Below, in pieces: positions 1 to 7,825 of a stretch of DNA of 64,000 nucleotides (position 1 is the stretch's first letter; every line of letters starts with the position of its first letter). This DNA is from Pseudomonadota bacterium. GTDB taxonomy: Bacteria; Pseudomonadota; Alphaproteobacteria; Rhizobiales; Beijerinckiaceae. Where the stretch lies: the NCBI GenBank assembly GCA_020161575.1, contig JAIUNR010000003.1:62001-126000 (forward strand), read 5' to 3'. Position numbers and translations under genes: made by a program. The notes under the pieces were generated by a model. That model had not been told where the DNA came from. It saw nothing but the letters and a program-made list of their open reading frames with translations, and made no database searches.

Positions 1-619
1 GCATCACGAGCCCGGGAATACGCTCGTAACCCGGCCAGGACGTGTCGGACACGATGGTCCAGCCCTCCCTGGTCGCGACCTGCGCCGCCTCCAGAACCGA
101 ATCGTCGTAAGTTCCCTCGACCCGGATCATCCGAGCGCCAAAACGTCCGATGGCGGCCACGCGCTCGTCGCTGACGCCGGCATGGACGAAAACACTCGAG
201 CGTGCACCGACAAGCCCCGCCCCCATCGCCACGGATCGCCCGTGATTGCCATCGGTCGCGCAGGCGAAGGTCATCGCGGAAGTGATCGCGCGTATCTCGG
301 GGGCGTTGATCTCGGCGATGTCCACGTGACGGCCGAGATGCCGGCCCGCCTCCTCGAGCGCGAGCAGGATCACCGCATACGCGCCGCCAAGCGCCTTGAA
401 ACTGCCCAGCCCGAGACGAAAGCTCTCATCCTTGATGTGCAGCGCGCCGATACCCAGCTCGGCGGCGAGCGACGGGAGAGCATGGAGCGGCGTTGGCACA
501 TGATCCGGGCGTATCGCCAGGATCCGCTCGACACCCGCGGCAGCCTCGGCACCCAGGGTTTTGGCGTCAATTGGATCAAGCGATTGGCGATAATCCGGGT
601 GATGATTGGGTAGAAACAT
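1..619 (-). CDS. dpaL: Diaminopropionate ammonia-lyase, N-terminal part (runs off the window)
   Basis: PLP enzyme that splits 2,3-diaminopropionate into pyruvate and two ammonia. Only the first 206 codons are present; the gene continues past base 1. It begins MFLPNHHPDYRQSLDP, and the family's PLP-lysine motif SFKALGGAYA follows, with Lys75 as the Schiff-base residue. The segment reading FACATDGNHGRSVA is the glycine/asparagine region that holds the cofactor in fold-type II enzymes. The ATG at 619 is the first in frame and fits the family N-terminus. It is transcribed away from the Lrp-type gene at 695, across a 75-base gap containing an inverted repeat (628-646), so Lrp control is likely. 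A threonine-dehydratase-like relative is the alternative, but the N-terminus is characteristic of this lyase. Confidence 0.85.
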   Translation of the reverse strand, partial: MFLPNHHPDYRQSLDPIDAKTLGAEAAAGVERILAIRPDHVPTPLHALPSLAAELGIGALHIKDESFRLGLGSFKALGGAYAVILLALEEAGRHLGRHVDIAEINAPEIRAITSAMTFACATDGNHGRSVAMGAGLVGARSSVFVHAGVSDERVAAIGRFGARMIRVEGTYDDSVLEAAQVATREGWTIVSDTSWPGYERIPGLVM

Positions 620-627
620 CGTCGATT

Positions 628-646
628 TCCATCTGTAAGTGATGGA
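628..646. promoter_or_regulatory. Inverted repeat in the dpaL/Lrp divergent region
   Basis: TCCATC, seven bases, then GATGGA: a perfect 6-bp inverted repeat in the short gap between the divergent dpaL-like gene and its Lrp/AsnC neighbour. It sits where an autoregulating Lrp-family dimer would be expected to bind. Operator function is inferred from position only. Confidence 0.35.
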
Positions 647-694
647 GATATATTTCGTCCTGCTCGATCAAGGCGCTCTTTTTTCAAAGAACAA

Positions 695-1210
695 ATGCAA
701 GAATCTTTCATGACGAGAAACCCGATGCCGAAATCTCCGCCTTCGGTTGCCCTGGATTCCTTCGACTTCGCGATCCTGCGAATGCTGCAACGCGACAATG
801 CAACGCCCCAGCGTGTGATTGCGGAAGCCGTCAACCTTTCCGCGCCCAGCGTCCAGCGCCGCATCCGGCGCATGGAGGAAACCGGCGTCATTCAGGCAAA
901 TATCGCGGTTATCGACCCGCAGAAGATCGGGCAATCCATCACCATTTTCGTCGAAGTCGAGGTCATCAGCGAGACCGCGGAACTGATCGATGCCGCAAAA
1001 CGTGAACTCGCGGCGGCACCGGAGGTGCAGCAATGCTACTATGTCACCGGCGAGGCAGATTTCGTGCTTGTCGTGGTCGTGCCCACAATGAGCGACTACG
1101 AGGCGCTGACCCGGCGTCTGTTCTTCGGCAACAACAATGTGAAACGCTTCCGCACCTTCGTGGCGATGGACCGGGTGAAGGTGGGGCTGAGCGTGCCTTT
1201 GGTTGAATGA
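695..1210 (+). CDS. Lrp/AsnC family transcriptional regulator (probable dpaL regulator)
   Basis: A 171-residue regulator with the usual Lrp layout. An N-terminal winged helix-turn-helix starts near residue 20 (FDFAILRMLQRDNATPQR...) with a recognition helix around SAPSVQRRIRRMEE. A RAM/AsnC ligand-binding domain follows, with the typical stretch QQCYYVTGEADFVLVVVV. Lrp proteins form dimers to octamers and sense amino acids; the divergent diaminopropionate ammonia-lyase suggests it responds to that substrate or a related amino acid. The start is uncertain: ATG 695, 710 and 725 are all in frame and none has a strong ribosome site. The protein is slightly longer than the usual 150-165 residues, so 710 or 725 may be the true start. 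Confidence 0.85.
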   Translation: MQESFMTRNPMPKSPPSVALDSFDFAILRMLQRDNATPQRVIAEAVNLSAPSVQRRIRRMEETGVIQANIAVIDPQKIGQSITIFVEVEVISETAELIDAAKRELAAAPEVQQCYYVTGEADFVLVVVVPTMSDYEALTRRLFFGNNNVKRFRTFVAMDRVKVGLSVPLVE

Positions 1211-1227
1211 TCTCGCCGGAAAACCGG

Positions 1228-1244
1228 GCGCAGCTATCCTGCGC
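1228..1244. other. Small stem-loop between convergent genes
   Basis: GCGCAG-CTATC-CTGCGC is a perfect 6-bp stem in the 84-base gap between the convergent Lrp gene and the IalB-like gene. It lacks a T tract on either side, so it is at best a weak bidirectional terminator. Confidence 0.25.
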
Positions 1245-1294
1245 GGCGCCCATCACCGCGAGGTCGTGGCCTATGCGGCGGAAAACGACCGATT

Positions 1295-1942
1295 TCAGCG
1301 CGACAGCGCGCTAACCCGATCAAGAGCGCTGGCAAAGCCTTGCAGCGAGATCGAGAGCTGCATGGCGTTCCCGCCATCGGCCGTGGCCTTCAGCTTGAGC
1401 GCGTTGGCCGTACGCAACATTGCCAATGTCGGCGCATCGAAGGCGATATTGACGATACAGCCGATGGGCACGCAGGTGCGAAAGCGCAGCACAGGCATCG
1501 CGGGCTTGTCATCGATCTGCAAGATCACGCCGGAATCAAGCGCAAGGCCGAATGGCATGGCCAGCGTGCCCGAAACAGAGTTGCCATTCGGCGCGTTCAG
1601 CTCGATTGCGAGCACGCGCTGGCCGTTCTGCTGCGCCTGGACTTGTGAGAGCACGCAGCGCTTTGCCGTTCCCTGCAAGACGCAAGCGACCGCCCAGTCC
1701 TTGTGCGCTTCATTCAGCGATGATGCGCCCCCCGGAAGGCCGGACGCGCCTGCACCACCAGCCGGCGCCTGAGCGATCCGATCGCGCTGCGGTGCAGCGA
1801 GCGTGTCCGCATCGGTGATCGTGGTGTCCGGCTTTGAAGGCGGAAGAGGACTGGCTGAAGCGGCGTATCCGGCCCACCCGGCGAAGACCACCTGCAAAGC
1901 GACGATACCCGCAAACCTCAAACAACCCTCGCCGACCCGCAT
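1295..1942 (-). CDS. Invasion-associated locus B (IalB) family secreted protein
   Basis: A 215-residue exported protein. A hydrophobic signal segment (IVALQVVFAGWAGYAASA) is followed by a low-complexity Pro/Ala/Gly linker to about residue 75. The IalB domain then begins near HKDWAVACVLQGTAKRC. The family's two cysteine pairs are visible: C..C in ACVLQGTAKRC and FRTCVPIGC, probably forming disulfides in the periplasm. IalB-family proteins are widespread in alphaproteobacteria and were first linked to erythrocyte invasion in Bartonella; outside pathogens the role is undefined, possibly in the envelope. It lies 32 bases upstream of the stop of the large autotransporter gene on the same strand. 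Confidence 0.8.
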   Translation of the reverse strand: MRVGEGCLRFAGIVALQVVFAGWAGYAASASPLPPSKPDTTITDADTLAAPQRDRIAQAPAGGAGASGLPGGASSLNEAHKDWAVACVLQGTAKRCVLSQVQAQQNGQRVLAIELNAPNGNSVSGTLAMPFGLALDSGVILQIDDKPAMPVLRFRTCVPIGCIVNIAFDAPTLAMLRTANALKLKATADGGNAMQLSISLQGFASALDRVSALSR

Positions 1943-1974
1943 ATGACCGTTCTCACCCTTCGAATCACTGTACT

Positions 1975-4900
1975 TTAGAATTTGATGTTGAAGTTAAATC
2001 GAGCCGATTGATCGGACAATCCTGAGCTGAACTGACCCCCATAGGAGAGGCCGAGGGTGGCATTCGGAGTCATCGCGTAACTGATACCGGCCTCGATGAT
2101 CGCAACATCGCGGGAAACAGGTGCCCCTGCAATCGCAAAAGAGCTTCCGCCGCTTGCAAAACGCATGGTGGAAATCGGCGCCTTGGGACCGAAAGCATGA
2201 CGCCAGCCAACCATGCCGGTTGCGGTGAACGTGCTCCCGCCGATTCCAAAGGCCGTCGAGGCCCGCAGACCGAGTGTCGCGAAGGTCGTGTTGGTCGCGT
2301 TTGAGGCACTGGTCAGCGCGGCAGCCCCGCCACGCTCTGTAAACCGATCAGTGCTGAAATTGATGTGAGCAAGATTGGCAAAAGGCTCGAATCGCGCGCC
2401 TGCAGCGCTGAAACCATAGGCGAATTCGCCGAACATCTGCGCGGTGGCAGCCTTGTAATCGCCCTTCATGCGATCGCTGAACCCGATGAAGGCCACGTCC
2501 CTGCCGGTTGAAATATCGTGCCAGGCATAGAACGCACCTGTTCGGAGGGCAAAATTACCCCAGGTCGATCCGCCATAGAATCCGACGTGATAATTGTCGC
2601 TGGTCCCGGAGGATTGGCGTCCCCTGACGTCGAAAGACGTCTGGCTGTAACCGGCAACGGCACCGAAACGCCAGGCATCGAAAGCCGGTGCATCCGCGCC
2701 GATGAAGAAGCCGCCGCTGTTTCGGCTGAGGGCTGCGGCGTTGCCATCGCCATTCGTACGACTCAATGAGCCAAAGCTCTGCCCCCAGAACGTGAAATTG
2801 CCGCGAATCGACGTCGGGCCTGTCGCGCCGGCGTCATCAAACGCCATGCGGATACGGTCATTGGCGGCGTTTCGAATGAAGTGGCTATCCTCGATCAGCG
2901 CGGTTTTGGCCGATGCATGGACCTCGCCCGAGAGCTGGTCGAAAGCCTGCCGCGCCTGTGGTGCCGACGAACCAAGGATCGCGTCGTAAATCGGGTTGCC
3001 CCAGCCGAGGCTCTGGATGCCGCTGCCAGCGGCGATCTGGTTCCGGCTCAGGGCGATCGCCGCGAAGTTGGTGTCGTTGCGGGTCATCGTCAGATAGACA
3101 TTGTTGGCGTCATAACTGAGCGTGGGATCGAGAAAGGCGAGGTTCGAGGTCACGCCACCGAACGTGCCGGTTCTCCCCCCGCCGGCGGTGAGGATCGTGT
3201 ACTGCGTCTGCGGGGCGTATTTGATCGGCCCCACCCCCGCCAGCACCGTCACCGAGCCGCCATTGATCGTGGCAGCACCAGTCGCGGCAATTCTGTCGGA
3301 TTGCCCCGCCGAATCGATCTCGACCGCATAGATCGAACCGGGATTGAAAGTGACGCTGCCGGCGACATTGAGCGTCCCGATGGAGTTTCCGGGGGCGATG
3401 GTGCCCGAAACGCTCATATTCCCCACCGTGCCGCTGCCCTGCAGCCGGCCATTCGTCAGGATATCGAGCGTGCCACCGATCGAGCCGTTCACCGCCAGCA
3501 CGCCGTTCGAGATCGTCGTGCCGCCGCTATAGGTGTTGGCGCCGGTCAGGGTCAGTGTGCCGGTGCCGGTCTTGACCAACGAGCCGGTGCCGGAAATCAC
3601 GCCGCTTACTGTCGTCGAGAGGTTGTTCGAACCGACGGTCAGCGCGTTGGCGCCGAGGATGTAGCTGCCAGCGCCGGCGATCGACCCCGCGCTCAGCCTG
3701 TTGTCCATGGCCGGGCCGTTGCTGGCCGCGAAACTGACAATGCCTCCGGCGTTGTTGATGAGGGCGGCGCTTCCGGCCGTGGCGCCCTGGACAAAATGCA
3801 AGGTGGCGTTGTTCGTGATGGTGGCGCTGTCCGCATTGCTGAGGTGGGAGAACAGCATGGCGCCGTTGTTGACAATGGTGGCGCTGCCGGCCCTGCTGGA
3901 GCCGCCGAATGTCAGGTTGCCCGTGTTGGCGATCGTGGCGCTGCCGGCTGTGCTGGAATGACCAAAAAACATATCGTTGTTGTTGGTGATGGTGGCATTG
4001 CCGGCTGTGCTGGCATTCTCAAAACCCACGGTTCCCGTGTTGATGATTGTGGCGCCGCCGGCCGTGCTGGAATCGTGGAAACTCATGCCGCCATTGTTGG
4101 TGATTACGGCATTGCTGGCAGTGCTGGTTTGGTAGAAATCCAAGGTGCCAACAGCGTTGTTGATGAGGGTCGCGCTGCCTGCGGTGCTGGCGTCGTAGAA
4201 GAGCAAGGCGCCGCTGTTGGTGATGGTGGCACTGCCCGCAGAGGTGTTTTCGGAGAATGACCCAAGGCTGTTGTTGACGATGCTGGCGCTTCCCGCCGAG
4301 CTCGTGCCGTAGAGCTGTAGAAAGCCGTTGTTGGTGATAGTCGCGCTGCCCGCTGTGCTGGCGTTAACGAATGAGAGGCCGCCATCGTTCGTGATGGTCG
4401 CGCTACCGGCCGTGCTGGCGTTGTTGAAACTCAGGCCGCCAGCCGTGTTGTTGGTGATGGTGGCGCTGCCCGCCGTGCTGGTGTTGTAGAAGCTGACATA
4501 GCCACCGTTGTTCGCGATCGTCGTGCCGCTCGTATCGGCGTTGACGACGGCGAGCGTCGACCAATTGCCGACATTGACCGCCCCCTGGATGGAGCCGGCG
4601 CGGCTGGCAGTGCCGAGCTGCACCGTGCTGCGGCTGCTGGAGGAGGCGCTGGTGATGATGGTGCCGCCGGTATAGGTGTTGGCGCCGGTCAAAGTCAGCG
4701 TGCCCGAACCGGTTTTTTCCAACCTGCCTCCGGTGCCGGAGATCACGCCGCTCACTTCGGTCGAAAGGTCGTTCGAGCCGACAATCAATCGATTGGAGCC
4801 GAGGATGAAATCGCCGGCCCCGGCGATCGAGCCGGCGGTCGTCGATGTGTCGACACCCGAGATGTCGACCGTGCCTCCCGCCTGGTTGATGATCGCGGCA

Positions 4901-5766
4901 TTGCCGCCCGAACTGACATCGAGGAATCGCAAGGTGCCGCTATTGGTAATGGTGGCGCTGCCCGCCGTGCTGGCGTCACGAAACTCAGCGACTCCGATAT
5001 TTGTGATGCTGGCGGTACCCGCTGTGCTGTTGTCGCGGAAAATCAGGGTGCCGCTATTGGTGATCGTGGCGCTGCCAGCCGTGCTGGAATTGTGGAAATT
5101 CAGATTGCCAATGCTTGAGATAACAGCGCTGCCCGCCGTGCTGTTATCGAGAAAAGCCAGGCCGCCATTGTTGGTGATGGCGGCGGTTGCAGCCGTGCTG
5201 CTACCGTAGAAAAGCAGAGCGCTGTTATTGGTTATGGCGGCGTTGCCTGCCGTGCTCGTCTCGAAAAAATTCAGGGCGTTGTTGTTGGTGATGGTGGCGC
5301 TGCCGGCCGTGCTGCTGTTGCGAAACTCCAGAGAGCCAATGTTGGTGATGGTGGCGGCGCCGCCATTGATCGAGATGCCGGTTCCCATGAAGCTTTGGGT
5401 CGTGCTGGCCGAGACCGTAAACGTGTAATTCGAGGCCCCTGCGGCAAGTGTCCAGCCGTCGAAAGTCGCGGAGGAACCCAGCGTCAAAGCGGTCGTGCTT
5501 GATGTGCCGAAGGTCGCCGTGCCGGTCGGCACGCTGCCGGGAGTCCAGTTACTGCCGTCGAAAAAGTCACCTGACCCAGGATTGGTCTGCCAGGTGGCAT
5601 TTTGCGCGCATGCCGGCCCCGCGATGTGCAGAATCGGTGTCACCACGAGGGCAGTGCATGCCAGCAGAACGGCACGTGACGCGGCGCCTTTATTGCCGAG
5701 CGGGTCAACGATGCGCCTTGCGCGCGAGACGCCCCGTGCCAAGCCCGAAGATGCTCTGAAATCCAT
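1975..5766 (-). CDS. Large autotransporter with 19-residue passenger repeats
   Basis: Type Va autotransporter of 1263 residues. From ATG 5766 the order is: a long basic N-region and signal peptide (about residues 1-52, ending near GPACAQNA), a passenger of about 900 residues, and a C-terminal beta-barrel (about the last 280 residues) ending in Phe (FNFNIKF), as outer-membrane barrels do. The passenger holds two arrays of near-identical units of the type STAGSATITNNG-hydrophobic-F. Each array is followed by a passenger-associated transport repeat with SGTGSLVKTGTGTLTLTGAN-like sequence. Such passengers fold as beta-helices. The in-frame region upstream of 5766 has no signal peptide; 5766 is preceded by GGGGAACC and starts directly into the export signal. 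It is divergent from the CadC-like regulator at 6016. Confidence 0.85.
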   Translation of the reverse strand: MDFRASSGLARGVSRARRIVDPLGNKGAASRAVLLACTALVVTPILHIAGPACAQNATWQTNPGSGDFFDGSNWTPGSVPTGTATFGTSSTTALTLGSSATFDGWTLAAGASNYTFTVSASTTQSFMGTGISINGGAATITNIGSLEFRNSSTAGSATITNNNALNFFETSTAGNAAITNNSALLFYGSSTAATAAITNNGGLAFLDNSTAGSAVISSIGNLNFHNSSTAGSATITNSGTLIFRDNSTAGTASITNIGVAEFRDASTAGSATITNSGTLRFLDVSSGGNAAIINQAGGTVDISGVDTSTTAGSIAGAGDFILGSNRLIVGSNDLSTEVSGVISGTGGRLEKTGSGTLTLTGANTYTGGTIITSASSSSRSTVQLGTASRAGSIQGAVNVGNWSTLAVVNADTSGTTIANNGGYVSFYNTSTAGSATITNNTAGGLSFNNASTAGSATITNDGGLSFVNASTAGSATITNNGFLQLYGTSSAGSASIVNNSLGSFSENTSAGSATITNSGALLFYDASTAGSATLINNAVGTLDFYQTSTASNAVITNNGGMSFHDSSTAGGATIINTGTVGFENASTAGNATITNNNDMFFGHSSTAGSATIANTGNLTFGGSSRAGSATIVNNGAMLFSHLSNADSATITNNATLHFVQGATAGSAALINNAGGIVSFAASNGPAMDNRLSAGSIAGAGSYILGANALTVGSNNLSTTVSGVISGTGSLVKTGTGTLTLTGANTYSGGTTISNGVLAVNGSIGGTLDILTNGRLQGSGTVGNMSVSGTIAPGNSIGTLNVAGSVTFNPGSIYAVEIDSAGQSDRIAATGAATINGGSVTVLAGVGPIKYAPQTQYTILTAGGGRTGTFGGVTSNLAFLDPTLSYDANNVYLTMTRNDTNFAAIALSRNQIAAGSGIQSLGWGNPIYDAILGSSAPQARQAFDQLSGEVHASAKTALIEDSHFIRNAANDRIRMAFDDAGATGPTSIRGNFTFWGQSFGSLSRTNGDGNAAALSRNSGGFFIGADAPAFDAWRFGAVAGYSQTSFDVRGRQSSGTSDNYHVGFYGGSTWGNFALRTGAFYAWHDISTGRDVAFIGFSDRMKGDYKAATAQMFGEFAYGFSAAGARFEPFANLAHINFSTDRFTERGGAAALTSASNATNTTFATLGLRASTAFGIGGSTFTATGMVGWRHAFGPKAPISTMRFASGGSSFAIAGAPVSRDVAIIEAGISYAMTPNATLGLSYGGQFSSGLSDQSARFNFNIKF
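3735..4495 (-). repeat. Passenger repeat array B, about 13 units of ~57 bp
   Basis: Thirteen consecutive copies of a roughly 19-residue unit (A/S-S-T-A-G-S-A-T-I-T-N-N-G then a variable hydrophobic patch). The unit core is nearly invariant and the last six to eight residues vary. The array ends at the second transport-repeat module. Confidence 0.85.
4870..5370 (-). repeat. Passenger repeat array A, about 8 units of ~57 bp
   Basis: Eight copies of the same 19-residue unit found in array B, separated from it by a transport-repeat module (GSGTLTLTGANTYTGGT). The pair array-plus-module appears twice, suggesting an ancient segmental duplication inside the gene followed by expansion of array B. 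Confidence 0.8.
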
Positions 5767-5880
5767 GGTTCCCCAACCCGCTGAGAGGACGTGCGGTTTC
5801 CGGATGCTTTTTATTCTCCACACGCCGTCGAGGTTACCTGCCACTACAAGCCGCAGGCGTCTTGAACCGAGGGCTGTGAA

Positions 5881-5909
5881 TTTCTGAATGCTTCCGTTAT
5901 TTTCTGAAT
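5881..5909. promoter_or_regulatory. Direct repeat TTTCTGAAT x2, 20-bp period
   Basis: TTTCTGAAT occurs at 5881-5889 and exactly again at 5901-5909, in the 249-base divergent gap between the autotransporter and the CadC-like regulator. Identical half-sites on one DNA face, two helical turns apart, suit an OmpR/CadC-type winged-helix regulator. Binding is inferred. Confidence 0.4.
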
Positions 5910-6015
5910 CGACGGCACCAGACGGCAATTTTTAGGATAATTCGATCCATTTTCGCGGCTTTCGACGTAAGGGCATTCTTCCGCTGCAAAGGGAGCAAGA
6001 GGAGCAGGACGGGGC

Positions 6016-7647
6016 GTGTTGCGGTTTTTGGGGTTTGAGCTGGATGAACAACGGGCCGAATTGAGAGGGCCCGATGGCTCGCCCATCCGGATTCGTCTCA
6101 AAAGCCTTGAAATGCTTAAACTCTTCGCCGCGAATCCCGGGCGCGTCCTCAGCAAGCAGGAACTGATGGAGGCGATCTGGCCGGGCCTCCATATTGGCGA
6201 AGACAGCCTGTTCCAGTCCATCCGCGAGCTTCGTGCCGCCTTGGGAGACGAGCAGCGGCAGATCATCAAGCTGATGTCAGGCCGGGGCTATCTTTTCGCC
6301 GCCGTGGTTTCCGGTGCGGCGGAAGCACCGCAAAGCGGCGCAAATGGAATGGAAGGCAAGCAGAACCCGGCCCGACGCGGCTTCAGCATGACGCGCCGCG
6401 CCGCGTTTGCGGTTATTGCCGGGCTCGGCCTATCGGCTCTGGCGATTGCGCAATGGCCCCCGAGATTCTTTTCAGGCCAGCCGGTTTCCGTCGCCGTTCT
6501 TCCTGTCGCGACAGAGTCTGACGATCCTCTTGCAACCCGGATGGCCACCAGCGTTACGAGCGACCTTATCGATGGATTGGCGAAAATCGAGGCGATCCGC
6601 GTGATGCTTCCATCCGACAAGGCATCAAAGGCCGATTACGTCATCAGCGGCGAGTTGGGAAGAACCGAAACCGCCTGGACTCTTCGCGCGCGCATGAGTG
6701 AACCCGCGACCGGCACGATCAAATGGGCGACATCGCTCTCCATTGTTCGCTCGGATGCCGATCCGCAACTTCAGCAGACCCGCTTGACCGCCGGCATCGG
6801 CCACCCGCTGGCGCAGCGCATCAACACGCTGGTCAAGGCTGGCGAGCGTGCGGGCGAGCGCTTGCCGACCGGCGCGGCCAAGATCGCGATCGAGCAGGCA
6901 ACGGCCTCGATCAATCACACGACGCCGGAACGCTTCGGCGCTGCCCTGGCGATGCTCGAAAAGGCTCTGGCCGATGAGCCACTCGACATCGACCTGCAAG
7001 TCGCCCTGGCGGCATTTCAGCTTCGCGGCATGCAAATGACCTGGTTCCCTGCCGCCGAGCGCGAGGCAGCCGAAAACAATATCGGCGCCGTCATGGCACG
7101 CGCCTTGAAAGCGCGTCCCGACTATATCCCCGCACTGGAAACGCAGTGTCGGTTCCTGGCGACGACCAACCATTTTGTTGAAAGCCTGGTGACATGCGGC
7201 AAGGTGCTTTCTCACGACCCATGGAATGGCGTCGCCTTGTATCTCATGGGATTATCTCAGGTTTTCCTGGGGCGCTTTGACGATGCATTGGCCTCGTTCG
7301 AACGCGCCACCCACTTCGATACGCCCCAGGTCGCGCGCTGGACATGGGCGCTCGGCATCGGCTGGACCTATCTTCTGACCGAGCGCGCGGAAGAAGCGAT
7401 ACCCTGGCTGCAGCGCTCCATCGCTATCACGCCGGGGACCGGACGCACGCATATGGCCCTGGCTGCCGCCTACCAGCAATTGAGCCGCAATGAAGACGCC
7501 AAAGCCGCAATGACTGCGGCGCTGGCGCTGAGGCCGGGCTCGACCGCACGTAACATTCTCCCTCCGGCCAAGAACAACAGCGCGGTTTATCTCAAGGCGT
7601 ACGAGCGGGTCCTGAGCCTGATGGTTGCCGCCGGGTTGCCCAAGTAG
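6016..7647 (+). CDS. CadC/ToxR-like transmembrane winged-helix regulator with periplasmic TPR domain
   Basis: A 543-residue one-component regulator. Residues 1-100 are an OmpR/PhoB-type DNA-binding domain (FLGFELDEQRAEL..., LSKQELMEAIWPG, ending in MSGRGYLF). A single membrane helix lies at about 128-147. The C-terminal part is predicted periplasmic: first a TolB-like segment (SVAVLPVATESDDPLATRMA), then several tetratricopeptide-like helices around residues 290-520. Proteins of this type read a periplasmic signal and bind DNA from the membrane. The start is GTG 6016, preceded by GGAG, and the family motif begins at once. It lies between two autotransporter genes, one divergent and one 178 bases downstream in the same direction, and may control either. 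Confidence 0.8.
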   Translation: MLRFLGFELDEQRAELRGPDGSPIRIRLKSLEMLKLFAANPGRVLSKQELMEAIWPGLHIGEDSLFQSIRELRAALGDEQRQIIKLMSGRGYLFAAVVSGAAEAPQSGANGMEGKQNPARRGFSMTRRAAFAVIAGLGLSALAIAQWPPRFFSGQPVSVAVLPVATESDDPLATRMATSVTSDLIDGLAKIEAIRVMLPSDKASKADYVISGELGRTETAWTLRARMSEPATGTIKWATSLSIVRSDADPQLQQTRLTAGIGHPLAQRINTLVKAGERAGERLPTGAAKIAIEQATASINHTTPERFGAALAMLEKALADEPLDIDLQVALAAFQLRGMQMTWFPAAEREAAENNIGAVMARALKARPDYIPALETQCRFLATTNHFVESLVTCGKVLSHDPWNGVALYLMGLSQVFLGRFDDALASFERATHFDTPQVARWTWALGIGWTYLLTERAEEAIPWLQRSIAITPGTGRTHMALAAAYQQLSRNEDAKAAMTAALALRPGSTARNILPPAKNNSAVYLKAYERVLSLMVAAGLPK

Positions 7648-7690
7648 CCGATGCACCCCTGCTAGGGAGCTTCGAAGGCCACTCAGGTTG

Positions 7691-7730
7691 TGTTGCTCCT
7701 GCGCAACAGAAATTCGGATCAAATCCGAAT
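7691..7730. promoter_or_regulatory. Two adjacent palindromes upstream of the second autotransporter
   Basis: TGTTGC-N6-GCAACA (7691-7708) is followed within four bases by ATTCGGAT-CAA-ATCCGAAT (7712-7730), a perfect 8-3-8 palindrome. They lie between the regulator gene and the autotransporter gene. No T tract follows, so an operator or a leader RNA structure is more likely than a standard terminator. Confidence 0.4.
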
Positions 7731-7825
7731 GGGACAGCAGGACGATTGCTGAGACTCTGAGACTAACGGTCTCGGGCCCGGATTGCTACGCCACCTGAAA
7801 AACAAGCTTTCGGGGGCACGTTTCC

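Noticed and set aside
2881-4260. A 459-codon open frame opposite the autotransporter repeats
   Set aside because: It looks repetitive only because it reads the 57-bp passenger repeats backwards.
3735-5370. CRISPR-like or satellite array
   Set aside because: The regular 57-bp units are in-frame protein repeats with no spacers of uniform length.
5767-5928. N-terminal extension of the first autotransporter
   Set aside because: It lies in the regulatory gap with the direct repeats, and the export signal starts only at 5766.
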